The notes: generated by a model from the sequence alone, not told the origin. A stretch of 64,000 nt of DNA from Cyclobacteriaceae bacterium (GCA_019638395.1 JAHBTX010000006.1:245704-309703), one strand, 5' to 3'; shown: positions 1 through 8,207, numbered from the stretch's first letter. Made by a program: numbers and translations.

Positions 1-1
1 C

Positions 2-97
2 ACTACTACAGCTTTGAAGTATGCAGGAAAAGGTAAGTATAAAATCAAATTTATTAACGGCACTGAAAGTAGTGAAACAACTTTTGAAGTGAAGTAA
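2..97 (+). CDS. C-terminal end of an unidentified protein (partial)
   Basis: An open frame enters from the left edge and ends with TAA at 95-97. It encodes 31 residues, ending GTESSETTFEVK. The short alternating polar/hydrophobic pattern suggests a beta-strand, as in the last strand of an immunoglobulin-like or PKD-like extracellular domain, but this is only an impression. The start lies outside the window. A large hairpin follows within a few bases, as expected for the end of a transcription unit. No function can be assigned. Confidence 0.5.
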   Translation, partial: TTTALKYAGKGKYKIKFINGTESSETTFEVK

Positions 98-98
98 A

Positions 99-162
99 TC
101 CCTCACCCGCCTCGTTCCTCGGCTCCCTCTCCCTAGGGAGAGGGGCGGGGGTGAGGGATTTA
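99..162. repeat. Intergenic palindromic element, likely bidirectional terminator
   Basis: ATCCCTCACCC on the left is matched by GGGTGAGGGAT on the right, and an inner palindrome CTCTCCCTAGGGAGAG sits between them, so the whole element can fold into one long stem. It lies between two convergent genes (the partial gene and AcpH). A related element with CTCTCCCC and GGGGTGAGGG occurs at 42392-42436, so this looks like a dispersed REP-like family rather than a one-off terminator. Confidence 0.6.
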
Positions 163-185
163 AATTCGAAGCAATCTACTTGTAG

Positions 186-782
186 TTAACCCTTTAATTT
201 ATTCTCAATAAACCCAGTACTCATTCTCATCAAATCAGGAAAGAAATTGAGGAACTCATTCTCAAAATCTTTGTAATGAAGATTTAACTCCTGAATCGCT
301 TCATCCATTTTTGAATCGTAAGGAGTTCGTTTCGCCATACCACTCAGCGCACGATGAATGCCTTCGGACTTTGAGTAGTTCAACAACCAATTGCCTTCCA
401 TCATATAAGGCAACATATACTTAACCTGACGCGGAAGCTGTGCGTCAAATTTGGTAAGTACCTGGTAAGCGTGCTGTGAATAATCTTTCAATGGTTGTGT
501 ATGGTACTTGTTCCAGTGGTGGGCCAGGTAGTGATCATAAAACATATCCACAATAACAGGCGCATAGTGGCGGTACTTCGGTCGTAGCCGGATTTTACTT
601 TCCAGTACTACCGGGTGGTTATCGGTGAACTCATCTATTTCGCGGTGTAACTCTATTCCTAGGGCAATCTTATAAGGAAACTGTTCGTAGATGGTTCGTC
701 CGCGCACAAAGTCGCCAATGAAATTACCAACCATAATCTCCTCATCATTGCCCGATAGATACAGGTGTGCCAGAAAATTCAC
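186..782 (-). CDS. acpH: Acyl carrier protein phosphodiesterase (AcpH family)
   Basis: The 198-residue protein begins MNFLAHLYLSGNDEEIMVGN and matches the DUF479/AcpH family along its length. Members hydrolyse the phosphodiester bond between holo-ACP and 4'-phosphopantetheine, giving apo-ACP in the cytoplasm. Family-like features are the N-terminal NFLAHLYLS, the GNFIGDFVRG stretch near residues 19-28, a His/Asp-rich segment (HREIDEFTDNHP, about 46-57) and the FYDHYLAHHW segment near 82-91; the metal site is expected to use such His and Asp residues. It is a single gene convergent with the gene at the left edge, and the TerB-like gene starts about 75 bases away on the other strand. The start is the conserved MNFLAH. 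Assignment is by family resemblance; activity in this lineage is inferred. Confidence 0.85.
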   Translation of the reverse strand: MNFLAHLYLSGNDEEIMVGNFIGDFVRGRTIYEQFPYKIALGIELHREIDEFTDNHPVVLESKIRLRPKYRHYAPVIVDMFYDHYLAHHWNKYHTQPLKDYSQHAYQVLTKFDAQLPRQVKYMLPYMMEGNWLLNYSKSEGIHRALSGMAKRTPYDSKMDEAIQELNLHYKDFENEFLNFFPDLMRMSTGFIENKLKG

Positions 783-856
783 GCGCTTCTCATTTTTGCA
801 GACGGTGTGAAAGATAGATGTTTTTAAACTATTTTTACCTGCAAGATTTCTATGTT

Positions 857-1252
857 ATGATTGTACTGGAACAACTTAAACTATTGGTAAACCTGGCCCG
901 TATTGATGGCGACATGGCTGGTAATGAGCGCACGTACATTATCAACATTGGCAAAGCACATGGCTTTCCGGAGTCATCGGTGGAAACACTTTTTTACTCC
1001 AGTCACGAAGCTATTATAGCAAAGGAGTTAACAGCCGATCAGAAGTTTAATTACATTTTTAATCTTGTACAGTTGATGAAATTAGACGAACGGCTGTACG
1101 AAGAAGAAATAAAATTCTGTGCCAGTACGGCAGCTAAACTCGGCTATAAACCGGAAGTGATGTTTGAGTTGATGTTAAAAGTAAAATCAACAGAAATGAC
1201 ACGTGATGAAAAAGCAGCCTTACAAAAGCTAACAGACCAATACCTCAACTAA
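857..1252 (+). CDS. TerB-like (tellurite resistance superfamily) small helical protein
   Basis: From the ATG at 857 the product is 131 residues, beginning MIVLEQLKLLVNLARIDGDM. The helical pattern and the acidic ARIDGDMAGNE segment near residues 13-23 resemble TerB-like proteins, where such acidic loops can bind metal. A second similar segment (LMKLDERLYEEEIKF) lies about 60 residues later. An in-frame ATG at 818 would add 13 residues (MFLNYFYLQDFYV), but this extension is T-rich and does not look like the family N-terminus, so 857 is preferred. It is a single gene between divergent acpH and the amidohydrolase 20 bases downstream. Function is unknown; a role in tellurite resistance should not be assumed. 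Confidence 0.65.
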   Translation: MIVLEQLKLLVNLARIDGDMAGNERTYIINIGKAHGFPESSVETLFYSSHEAIIAKELTADQKFNYIFNLVQLMKLDERLYEEEIKFCASTAAKLGYKPEVMFELMLKVKSTEMTRDEKAALQKLTDQYLN

Positions 1253-1272
1253 AAAAATTATAACCTAACCCT

Positions 1273-2553
1273 ATGCAAAAATTTTTACTCGTTTTGATGC
1301 TTGTTGGCCTGAGTGTTACAAGCTATGCCCAGCGCACCCTCATTCATTGTGGTTCGTTAATCGATGGAAAATCAAAAACACTGCAGAGCCAGGTAACCAT
1401 TGTGGTGGAAGGTAACAAAATTGTTTCTGTTGACAAGGGTTTTACAAAAGCGGGCAAAGAAGATAAGATCATTGATCTGAGCAAAAAAACGGTAATGCCG
1501 GGGTTGATTGACATGCACGTGCACATTGAAAGCGAAACCAGTAAAGATGCATTGGTAAAACGCTATACACAGAACGAAGCGGATGTAGCTTTTCAATCTA
1601 CCATTTATGCGCGCAAAAACCTGATGGCAGGTTTTACAACTGTGCGCGATTGTGGTGGCTCAGGTGTAAACATTTCATTACGCAATGCAGTAAATGCCGG
1701 TACCATTGTAGGCCCGCGCATTTTTACAGCGGGTAAGGGAGTTGCAACTACGGGTGGTCATGGTGATCCAACCAATGGTGCGCGTAAAGATTTAATGGGC
1801 GATCCCGGTCCGAAAGAAGGAGTAATCAATGGCCCCGATGATGCACGCAAGGCAATACGCCAGCGTTACAAAGATGGTGCAGACTTTATCAAGATTACTG
1901 CAACAGGAGGTGTGTTGAGTGTAGCGAAAGATGGAAGTGGCCCGCAGTTTACACAGGAAGAAGTAAATGCAATTGTTGAGGCTGCTAAGGATTATGGATT
2001 TCATACGGCAGCCCATGCACACGGTGCCGAAGGGATGAAGCGGGCAGTATTGGCAGGCATCACCACGATTGAGCACGGAACATTGATGAACGAAGAAGTA
2101 ATGGATCTGATGATTCAGAAGGGAACATATCATGTACCCACTATTATTGCGGGTCGTTCTGCTGCCGAGTATGCAAAAATTCCAGGCTACTATCATCCAT
2201 TGGTGGTGCCGAAGGCAATTGAAATCGGGTCAAAGATTCAGGAGAATTTTAATAAAGCCTACAAGCGCGGTGTGAAGATGGCATTTGGTACCGATGCAGG
2301 TGTGTTTCCACATGGCGAAAATGCACGCGAGTTTGGTTACATGGTAGAAGGCGGGATGCCTGCAATTGAAGCATTGCTTTGCGCGATGCAGACAAATGCC
2401 GAGATACTGGGTGTAGGTGATAAGATTGGTTCGATTGAAAAAGGTAAGCTCGCGGATATCGTAGCCGTAAATGAAGACCCTACTAAAAACATTAAAACTA
2501 TGGAGAAGGTTACGTTTGTGATGAAGGATGGCGTGGTGTATAAGAATGAGTAG
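1273..2553 (+). CDS. Exported metal-dependent amidohydrolase family protein
   Basis: This 426-residue protein has an N-terminal signal peptide (MQKFLLVLMLVGLSVTSYA, cleavage before Q20) and an amidohydrolase-superfamily TIM barrel. The metal-site signature is visible in order: HVH at residues 82-84, a lysine in FIKITATGG that probably bridges the metals, His in HTAAHAHG and IEHGT, and Asp in AFGTDAG. The overall arrangement resembles imidazolonepropionase-like and Xaa-Pro dipeptidase-like hydrolases found in the periplasm of Bacteroidota. The substrate cannot be told from sequence; a cyclic imide or dipeptide is possible. A strong hairpin terminator follows at 2573-2605. Confidence 0.8.
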   Translation: MQKFLLVLMLVGLSVTSYAQRTLIHCGSLIDGKSKTLQSQVTIVVEGNKIVSVDKGFTKAGKEDKIIDLSKKTVMPGLIDMHVHIESETSKDALVKRYTQNEADVAFQSTIYARKNLMAGFTTVRDCGGSGVNISLRNAVNAGTIVGPRIFTAGKGVATTGGHGDPTNGARKDLMGDPGPKEGVINGPDDARKAIRQRYKDGADFIKITATGGVLSVAKDGSGPQFTQEEVNAIVEAAKDYGFHTAAHAHGAEGMKRAVLAGITTIEHGTLMNEEVMDLMIQKGTYHVPTIIAGRSAAEYAKIPGYYHPLVVPKAIEIGSKIQENFNKAYKRGVKMAFGTDAGVFPHGENAREFGYMVEGGMPAIEALLCAMQTNAEILGVGDKIGSIEKGKLADIVAVNEDPTKNIKTMEKVTFVMKDGVVYKNE

Positions 2554-2572
2554 TGATTAAAATTTTATGATT

Positions 2573-2605
2573 AAAAAGGCGCAAGTAGTAATCTGCGCCT
2601 TTTTG
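2573..2605. terminator. Bidirectional rho-independent terminator
   Basis: AAAAAGGCGCA and TGCGCCTTTTT form an 11-bp stem around a 10-nt loop, with A- and T-tracts on both sides. It separates the amidohydrolase on the plus strand from the small convergent gene on the minus strand and can serve both. Confidence 0.85.
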
Positions 2606-2618
2606 TTGGGCAGCTTCA

Positions 2619-2864
2619 TTACTTTTTCTGGGCAGCTATTTCTCTTTGCTTCATGGCTTCTAACATATTCATCTCGGCAATCACTTTCTGATGCTTTGCC
2701 TCATCAAGAGCCGCCTCAGCCGCTTTTTCTAATTCTATTGCCCGCTTCTCGTTTTCGAGTGCGATTACCTCGTTTTTATCGGCACGAACCTTTTGCTGAT
2801 ACCCAAACGCAAGCGAAAAAACTGAAACGAAGCCGAAGATACCAATTAGGAGATTCTTTTTCAT
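2619..2864 (-). CDS. Small exported or membrane-anchored coiled-coil protein
   Basis: The 81-residue product has a hydrophobic N-terminus (KKNLLIGIFGFVSVFSLAFG) that could be a signal peptide or an uncleaved anchor. An almost entirely charged helix follows (ALENEKRAIELEKAAEAALDE and onward), rich in Glu, Lys and Ala with heptad-like spacing, so a coiled coil is likely. A Lys-rich tail ends the protein. It ends 14 bases from the shared terminator at 2573-2605. No family is recognised. The regular codon use and clear N-terminal segment argue that it is a real gene. Confidence 0.6.
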   Translation of the reverse strand: MKKNLLIGIFGFVSVFSLAFGYQQKVRADKNEVIALENEKRAIELEKAAEAALDEAKHQKVIAEMNMLEAMKQREIAAQKK

Positions 2865-2968
2865 AACGTACTTGTTTTAACATCAAGGTAAGGAAAATCC
2901 TTAAGAAAAATTAATTCGCTCTTCAGCCCTGCTTTAAGTAGGTGTTATACTTTTCAGAAAAAATAAGT

Positions 2969-4165
2969 ATGAGAGCTTTTCTGATTTTGATGCTGGTGCC
3001 TATTGCGCTCACCGCCCAACCCAAATATGAAGTTCAGGAATTTACAGGTGTAGTAAAGTCAATTGGTTCTGGTTTTGGATTTGCCCTTCAGCAAATAGTG
3101 CTTGATATAAATGGCGAACTGAATGGCTTTTTATTTAATCCTGGTTACGGCAGTTGGGTGGTTCGAAATGTTAAAGTAGGAGAGTCATTAACGCTTCGTG
3201 CAAACGTGAATGTGAAGTATGCTGAAATGAGAAAAAGGCAGAATAACCGAAATGCAATTTCGCCAGTTTATTTTTTTCATGATCAGATTTTAGCAATTAA
3301 AACACCAAATGGCTGGTATGAGATGCCGGATATTAAAGAAGAGGTTGTCAATCATACTGAAGTCTTCCTGGAAAAAAAAGTAATAGACGAATATGTGGTG
3401 GATGGTAAACGGACGGCTTTAATTCTTGAAAACGGGCTTGTTGGTTATTACCACCCAATTCTTTCCACAGATGATAAGATGCGCGATATCAAAATCGGAG
3501 ATTACGTTTCGTTTGGCAGCTACCGCAGGCACATTGGCCAGGGCTTCGAGTTTCCAATTTCCGGTGTAAAAGATGTGTATTATTTTAATCGGTTGATCGG
3601 AGTGGAGGCAAAACTCCATTCTTATCTGTTCAAACAAAATTTTGTCAGGATAGGGGCGAAGTTTAAAACAACAGATGGAAAAATGGTGAGTGTTGCATTT
3701 CCAAGCGAGGACGCGAAACGCATTGAGCGTTTTATTAAACCAGAAATTCCCTTGAAATTTTATTATTCTGATTTTAAAATTGATGCCCAGCCCATGGCTT
3801 TACCCGAATTGCACGCCATTGTACAAAATGCCGATACGCTTTACATCCGGACTTTTGGTTTTTTTGGTGGCGCTGATGGCAAACATGAACACGATCCCGT
3901 AGAGATAACCGGAAAAATTACACGCATAAACGTAACACCGAAAGGAAATGTGAGCAGCCTTATCATAGATTCTGATTATTATGTTGAAATTGATGCCATG
4001 ATGGCGCAACAACTCGCACTGCATTTTCAAAAAGGAAAACAGATTAGCATTCAGGGCAAACAACGGATTAAGAAGGAAGGGGAGATTTACCAGAAGAGTT
4101 ATCATATTGTAGTGCCAGAACGACTAACAATTGATGGTAAAACTTTCTCTGTGTATATTCCATGA
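2969..4165 (+). CDS. Exported protein of unknown function, leading a two-component operon
   Basis: From the ATG at 2969 the product is 398 residues with a signal peptide (MRAFLILMLVPIALTAQ). An upstream in-frame GTG at 2942 would add nine residues and break the signal peptide, so it is rejected. The mature part seems to hold several beta-rich modules of roughly 100 residues. Examples are EFTGVVKSIGSGFGFALQQI near the start and EITGKITRINVTPKGNVSSL near residue 310, which read like repeated OB-fold-like strands. A HEHD motif lies near 305. The stop codon overlaps the response-regulator start (ATGA), so the three genes are translationally coupled. That suggests an accessory sensor or target of the downstream kinase, perhaps metal- or solute-binding, but this is inference. 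No named family is recognised. Confidence 0.7.
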   Translation: MRAFLILMLVPIALTAQPKYEVQEFTGVVKSIGSGFGFALQQIVLDINGELNGFLFNPGYGSWVVRNVKVGESLTLRANVNVKYAEMRKRQNNRNAISPVYFFHDQILAIKTPNGWYEMPDIKEEVVNHTEVFLEKKVIDEYVVDGKRTALILENGLVGYYHPILSTDDKMRDIKIGDYVSFGSYRRHIGQGFEFPISGVKDVYYFNRLIGVEAKLHSYLFKQNFVRIGAKFKTTDGKMVSVAFPSEDAKRIERFIKPEIPLKFYYSDFKIDAQPMALPELHAIVQNADTLYIRTFGFFGGADGKHEHDPVEITGKITRINVTPKGNVSSLIIDSDYYVEIDAMMAQQLALHFQKGKQISIQGKQRIKKEGEIYQKSYHIVVPERLTIDGKTFSVYIP

Positions 4166-4836
4166 AGATACTATTGGTTGAAGACGAACCCCGCCTGAAC
4201 AGTTTTATCTGCAAAGGCCTGGAACAGCAAGGCTACACGGTTGATGCCGTTACCACGGGAAGTGAGGCACTAAGTCTGGCCGCTACTGAATCGTACGATT
4301 TGATTATTTTGGATGTAATGTTGCCGGGGCTAAGTGGGTTTGAAGTGCTTGAAAATCTGAAAAAGTTTGAGATAAAAGTTCCTGTAATTATTGTCAGTGC
4401 CCTTAATAGTTCGGAGCACGTAATTGAAGGGTTGGACAAAGGGGCGATTGATTATATTAAAAAGCCATTCGACTTTGGCGAATTTCTGGCGCGGGTGCGG
4501 GCAGTTACACGCAAGGGACTAAGTCGCAGTTTTACCAACTTTAAGATAGCGCATCTCGAACTGGATTTACTTTCCCGAAAGGTATTTTCCAATCAACAGG
4601 AAGTAGGGCTTACCAAACGCGAGTTTGCATTACTCGAACTATTAGTCGCGAATAGTAACCGTGTAATTTCTAAAACCGAAATAGCCGAAAAAGTTTGGGA
4701 GGCAAATTTTGATATGGGCAGTAATGTAATTGAAGTTCATCTTTCGCAATTGCGAAAAAAGTTGGGCGATCCGGATCTGATCGAAACAAAAGTGGGCCTT
4801 GGGTATTATATTCAGGGCGAACTTATCCGCAGTTGA
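4162..4836 (+). CDS. OmpR/PhoB-family response regulator
   Basis: This 224-residue regulator has an N-terminal receiver domain (residues 1-115) with acidic residues in LLVEDEP, phospho-acceptor D51 in DLIILDVMLPGLSG, and the conserved Lys in YIKKPF near 100. A C-terminal winged-helix DNA-binding domain (about 125-222) shows the TKREFALLELL and NVIEVHLSQLRKKLG signatures. It most resembles the CusR/QseB branch. Its start overlaps the stop of the exported protein by four bases, and its stop overlaps the TTG start of the kinase, so expression is tightly coupled. Target promoters are unknown. Confidence 0.92.
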   Translation: MKILLVEDEPRLNSFICKGLEQQGYTVDAVTTGSEALSLAATESYDLIILDVMLPGLSGFEVLENLKKFEIKVPVIIVSALNSSEHVIEGLDKGAIDYIKKPFDFGEFLARVRAVTRKGLSRSFTNFKIAHLELDLLSRKVFSNQQEVGLTKREFALLELLVANSNRVISKTEIAEKVWEANFDMGSNVIEVHLSQLRKKLGDPDLIETKVGLGYYIQGELIRS

Positions 4837-6140
4837 TTTTGAATTGGAATCCATTTAAAAGTATCCGCGCCAAAACAGCCTTTATCTTTTTTGGTGTTTT
4901 TGTAGTGATTGTGTTGCCCGTAAATTTTTTGGTTTACTCCAAAGTAGAAACCATTTTAATTCAGGCCGACACGCGCGAGTTGCAAGCGGAAGGCGAGAAG
5001 CTCTTCGATAAAGTGCGACTGGATCCGGCACTTATTCCATTGCCGCCTCAAAATTATTTAATGTTTATTCGCATTAAAGAAGTGCTCGGTATTGATACCG
5101 TTTTTGCATCACCAGGCTTTCCGGAAGTATGGAGCGAAGATGCGGTGTTGGTATTGGATTCTATTAAGATTGTGACACAGGCCCGGCCGGTTCCTTACAG
5201 CAATGCATTGCTCTTGTTATCAATAGCGCGTAGCACACACGATCTGGATAATCAGTTGGAAACCTTACGGCTCTATCTTTTTATTGCCAATTCCATTTCA
5301 ATTTTATTGGCAGGTATATTGGTTTACATCGTGTCGGGTTTTACACTGCGCCCGGTGCGTAATATTGTTGAAGTAGCGTCCCGCATTCAGGCCACGCGCA
5401 GTATGGAGCGCGTAGCTGAACCAAAATCAGATGATGAGTATCGCGAGTTAGCCCGTACTATTAATGGAATGCTTACGCGAATTGAATCTTCCATTAAAAC
5501 GCAAACAAACTTTTTTGCTTCAGCAGCGCATGAATTAAAAACTCCGTTAACGGTTATGCAAACGGAGTTATCGGTAGCGCTCAATCAAAATCCGGAACCT
5601 TCCACGCGTACGATATTAGAGAATCAATTGCATGAGGTGCAGCGGTTAGATCGGGTTATTCAGGATTTTTTACTCATCAGTCAACTCAAGAGCGAAAGTC
5701 TGGTTATTCGTAAAGCTGTTAACCGATTAGATGAAGCTTTGTATTCTGCCTTGAAGCGATGTAAGTACCAGATCAAAAGAAAAAATGCACAAGTAAAAAT
5801 TACCTTGGCAACGGAAGATTGCACCAGCAATTTTGATTACGATAAGACTGAACTTGTTTTATTTAACCTGTTGGAGAATGCGATTAAGTATAGCCAACAG
5901 GAAGCCACCATACAGGTTACTATTAATCGCACAGATAGGTTGGCCGTGCAGTTTGTAAATCCGGTAACGGAAACCATTACCGATGTGGAGATTCTGAAAA
6001 GCGAATTTAAAAAAGTGAATGAGTTGAGTTCGGGGTTGGGTATGGGCCTTTGGATTTGCCAGGAAATAATGAGGTTACAAGATGGTGAGTTGAATCTCCA
6101 CGAAACCAATGGAGATTTCATAGCCGAAGTTGTAATCTGA
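4833..6140 (+). CDS. Membrane sensor histidine kinase (HAMP-HisKA-HATPase)
   Basis: The 435-residue kinase has a membrane segment near residues 12-35, a short periplasmic region of about 110 residues and a second membrane segment near 148-172. A HAMP-like region follows, then HisKA with H233 in ASAAHELKTPLT. The HATPase domain has an N box (LFNLLENAIKYS) and a glycine box (GLGMGLWICQEI). The start codon is TTG at 4833 or TTG at 4839, because no ATG lies near; overlap with the regulator stop favours 4833. It is the partner of the regulator at 4162. The protein is short at the C-terminus but no catalytic motif seems missing. Confidence 0.9.
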   Translation: MILNWNPFKSIRAKTAFIFFGVFVVIVLPVNFLVYSKVETILIQADTRELQAEGEKLFDKVRLDPALIPLPPQNYLMFIRIKEVLGIDTVFASPGFPEVWSEDAVLVLDSIKIVTQARPVPYSNALLLLSIARSTHDLDNQLETLRLYLFIANSISILLAGILVYIVSGFTLRPVRNIVEVASRIQATRSMERVAEPKSDDEYRELARTINGMLTRIESSIKTQTNFFASAAHELKTPLTVMQTELSVALNQNPEPSTRTILENQLHEVQRLDRVIQDFLLISQLKSESLVIRKAVNRLDEALYSALKRCKYQIKRKNAQVKITLATEDCTSNFDYDKTELVLFNLLENAIKYSQQEATIQVTINRTDRLAVQFVNPVTETITDVEILKSEFKKVNELSSGLGMGLWICQEIMRLQDGELNLHETNGDFIAEVVI

Positions 6141-6177
6141 TCTTTGCTTATTAGTCAAACTTTGCTACTATGCAGCA

Positions 6178-6867
6178 ATGAAACTCCAGTTTTTATCCAA
6201 AGCATTGGTTGTGTTTTTGTGGGTTGCCACACTGGCCGTTGCTTTGTGTTGGTTATTCTGGAAAAGTGCTCCGTTCGATCCTGAGCCAATTACGGTTGTA
6301 TTAGGATTGATCTCTACCGCTGTAACTGCATTGGTAAGCGAATTTGGTTCGCGCCTGGAAGAAGAAGAGTTTTCGTTACCGTATGCATTAGCTTATGGTT
6401 ACGTACATAATTTTGTGGAGCCGCTTATCTCGCAATTGATGAAGCAGATTCCGTTGGGTAGCCCCAAGCCTCGGTTGTTTATTTATATTCCAACAAAACT
6501 TTCTGAGTTGGAGCCACGCAACATCGAACGCGTAATCGGTAAAATCCGTATGATGAGTTTTGAAGATAAAATTGTAAATCTTGAATTTCAAGAAGGCCGC
6601 GCACGCGATATTCTTACCGTTACCGGAAATGGTAACAAGCGCGTGTATTTCGATTTTCCCAACACGTTGTTGAGTTTGAATAGTTTGATTGACTATAAAA
6701 TGGAGTCGCGCAAAAACCGTTTCAGTGATTCTATTCGTGAGGACATGGCAAAAGATTACATCGTAAAGTTTAAACAAGTGATTGAAAAACTATTACAAGC
6801 CCGCGATCTTACCGAGTATGTTTTCTTTGTGGACAAAAATCTGCAATTGGTTTTTGATGCCAATTAA
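6178..6867 (+). CDS. Putative TM-STING: membrane protein with a prokaryotic STING-like domain
   Basis: The 229-residue protein has two predicted membrane helices (about 8-28 and 37-55) followed by a soluble domain of about 170 residues. That domain carries motifs resembling STING. SLPYALAYGYVHNFVEPL (67-84) matches the GLA-x-x-Y helix that lines the ligand pocket. PRLFIYIPTKLSE follows at about 98-110. VYFDFPNTLLSL (156-167) aligns with human CVLEYATPLQTL, whose Glu and Thr contact the ligand; here these are D159 and N162/T163. Arg residues at 141, 143 and 155 could read guanine. Two N-terminal helices plus STING is the TM-STING layout known from CBASS anti-phage defence (Cap13 in that nomenclature), where a CD-NTase makes cyclic di-GMP. 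No CD-NTase is adjacent. The gene starts 37 bases after the kinase and ends four bases before a convergent methyltransferase. The call rests on motif recognition; function is inferred. Confidence 0.62.
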   Translation: MKLQFLSKALVVFLWVATLAVALCWLFWKSAPFDPEPITVVLGLISTAVTALVSEFGSRLEEEEFSLPYALAYGYVHNFVEPLISQLMKQIPLGSPKPRLFIYIPTKLSELEPRNIERVIGKIRMMSFEDKIVNLEFQEGRARDILTVTGNGNKRVYFDFPNTLLSLNSLIDYKMESRKNRFSDSIREDMAKDYIVKFKQVIEKLLQARDLTEYVFFVDKNLQLVFDAN

Positions 6868-6870
6868 ACC

Positions 6871-7398
6871 TTATCTAAGCAAAGCCGAATACATACCACC
6901 GGCCTGATACTTTGAATCAATTTTTTGAAGTAAATCTGTTGTGCCAAATCCTGCTTCTATTGCTATTGCGGCAAGATTTTTAAAAGAAAGAGGAAAGGGG
7001 ACCCATGCGTTGGGTATTAAAGTATCATACTCTATTATAATTAGCCGACCCTCAGAATGTAAGTAATTTTTTAGTTGGCGCAAAACTGCAACCTGATCTT
7101 TACTGTAATGAAGCGAGTTGGCCAATAAAAAACCATGTTTCAATTCGTTAAAATGCACAGTTGTGTAATCAGCTTCCAGCAGGTTGAGCGAAATATCAGA
7201 TTTATCCCACCCAATTGCGGTTAATGCGTGCAGGTCTCTATCAATAGCCGTGATTGAACTGCCTGCCGGTAATAAATTTGCCAGTGCATGTGTAAAAAGT
7301 CCTGTTCCCGCACCCAGGTCGGCCCACTGCTGCGAAGATTTTGTTGCGGATAAGCCAGCGCGAATCAGATTAATAGCAACTGAAAGTTCCATAACCAC
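6871..7398 (-). CDS. Class I SAM-dependent methyltransferase
   Basis: The 175-residue protein has the Rossmann methyltransferase signature. Motif I is WADLGAGTGLFTHAL (about 26-40), followed by the acidic end of strand 2 in ITAIDRD and a motif II-like stretch LLEADYT. HGFLLANSLHYSKD occupies the motif III/IV position. The substrate is unknown. It is convergent with the STING-like gene, three bases apart, so shared function cannot be argued from operon structure. The second regulator gene starts 50 bases away in the opposite direction. It is slightly short for the class but complete. Confidence 0.8.
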   Translation of the reverse strand: MVMELSVAINLIRAGLSATKSSQQWADLGAGTGLFTHALANLLPAGSSITAIDRDLHALTAIGWDKSDISLNLLEADYTTVHFNELKHGFLLANSLHYSKDQVAVLRQLKNYLHSEGRLIIIEYDTLIPNAWVPFPLSFKNLAAIAIEAGFGTTDLLQKIDSKYQAGGMYSALLR

Positions 7399-7448
7399 AA
7401 AGATTGTAAACCTGTATAGTTTATGGTGATTACAAGTTATTTTTTATT

Positions 7449-8186
7449 TTGCTGATATTTGAAGCAAATAACTTTATCGAAAAGAAGAAAATTTTATTGG
7501 TGGAAGATGAAGCCGGGGTTGCTTCCTTCATAAACAAGGGCCTTACGGAAGCGGGTTTCGAGGTAAGTGTATCGCTGGATGGTACCACCGGTGTGCAAAT
7601 GGCGTTGTCGGGTAGTTTCGATCTGATTATTTTGGACATTATGTTGCCGGGTGTAAATGGTCTGGAGATTTGCAGAGCCATTCGGAAAGTCAATAAAAAA
7701 GTAGCCATACTTTTTCTTTCAGCGCTGGGTACTTCCGAAAATGTTGTGATTGGCCTGGAAGCAGAAGCGGATGATTACCTGGTAAAGCCTTTCAAGTTTA
7801 TAGAATTGGTGGCACGGGTTAAAGCCTTGTTGCGCAGAAAAGAACCCAGTCAAAACGCTGCGTTGGCAGAAGAGCAAGAGCACCTCTATAAATTTGCCGA
7901 TCTGGAAGTAAACGATTATACAAAAATGGTGAAGCGGGGTGGTCGTGTTGTTTCCCTTACTTCTACCGAATACCGCCTGCTATTACTGTTCATGAAAAAT
8001 CCACGCAGGGTACTCTCCCGAATGGATATACTGGAGCAGGTATGGGGTGTTGATTTTGACATGGGTACCAACGTGGTAGATGTGTATGTAAATTATATCC
8101 GTAAAAAAATTGAATCGGAATCTTTACCCAGGTTACTGCATACCGTTATTGGAATGGGGTATGTCTTAAAGGAAGATATGGCGTAA
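7449..8186 (+). CDS. OmpR/PhoB-family response regulator
   Basis: The 245-residue regulator has a receiver domain with LLVEDEAGV, phospho-acceptor D63 in FDLIILDIMLPGVNG and the Lys in YLVKPFKF. A winged-helix output domain follows with TSTEYRLLLLFM and NVVDVYVNYIRKKIE. The listed start is TTG at 7449. There is no ATG before the receiver domain begins at about residue 13, so a non-ATG start seems real. It pairs with the kinase 21 bases downstream and is clearly paralogous to the regulator at 4162, suggesting the two systems share ancestry. Confidence 0.9.
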   Translation: MLIFEANNFIEKKKILLVEDEAGVASFINKGLTEAGFEVSVSLDGTTGVQMALSGSFDLIILDIMLPGVNGLEICRAIRKVNKKVAILFLSALGTSENVVIGLEAEADDYLVKPFKFIELVARVKALLRRKEPSQNAALAEEQEHLYKFADLEVNDYTKMVKRGGRVVSLTSTEYRLLLLFMKNPRRVLSRMDILEQVWGVDFDMGTNVVDVYVNYIRKKIESESLPRLLHTVIGMGYVLKEDMA

Positions 8187-8207
8187 AAGGAATAGAGTTG
8201 GTTTAAT

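Noticed and set aside
857-1252. Annotation of a tellurite-resistance gene
   Set aside because: Only a TerB-like helical fold is suggested; no other ter genes occur in the window.
2567-2866. A 99-codon plus-strand frame after the amidohydrolase
   Set aside because: It starts within a terminator and is antisense to a small gene that has a clear signal-like N-terminus and coiled coil.
4162-7398. A complete CBASS operon around the STING-like gene
   Set aside because: No CD-NTase, Cap2/Cap3 or HORMA/TRIP13 gene is nearby; the methyltransferase is on the opposite strand.
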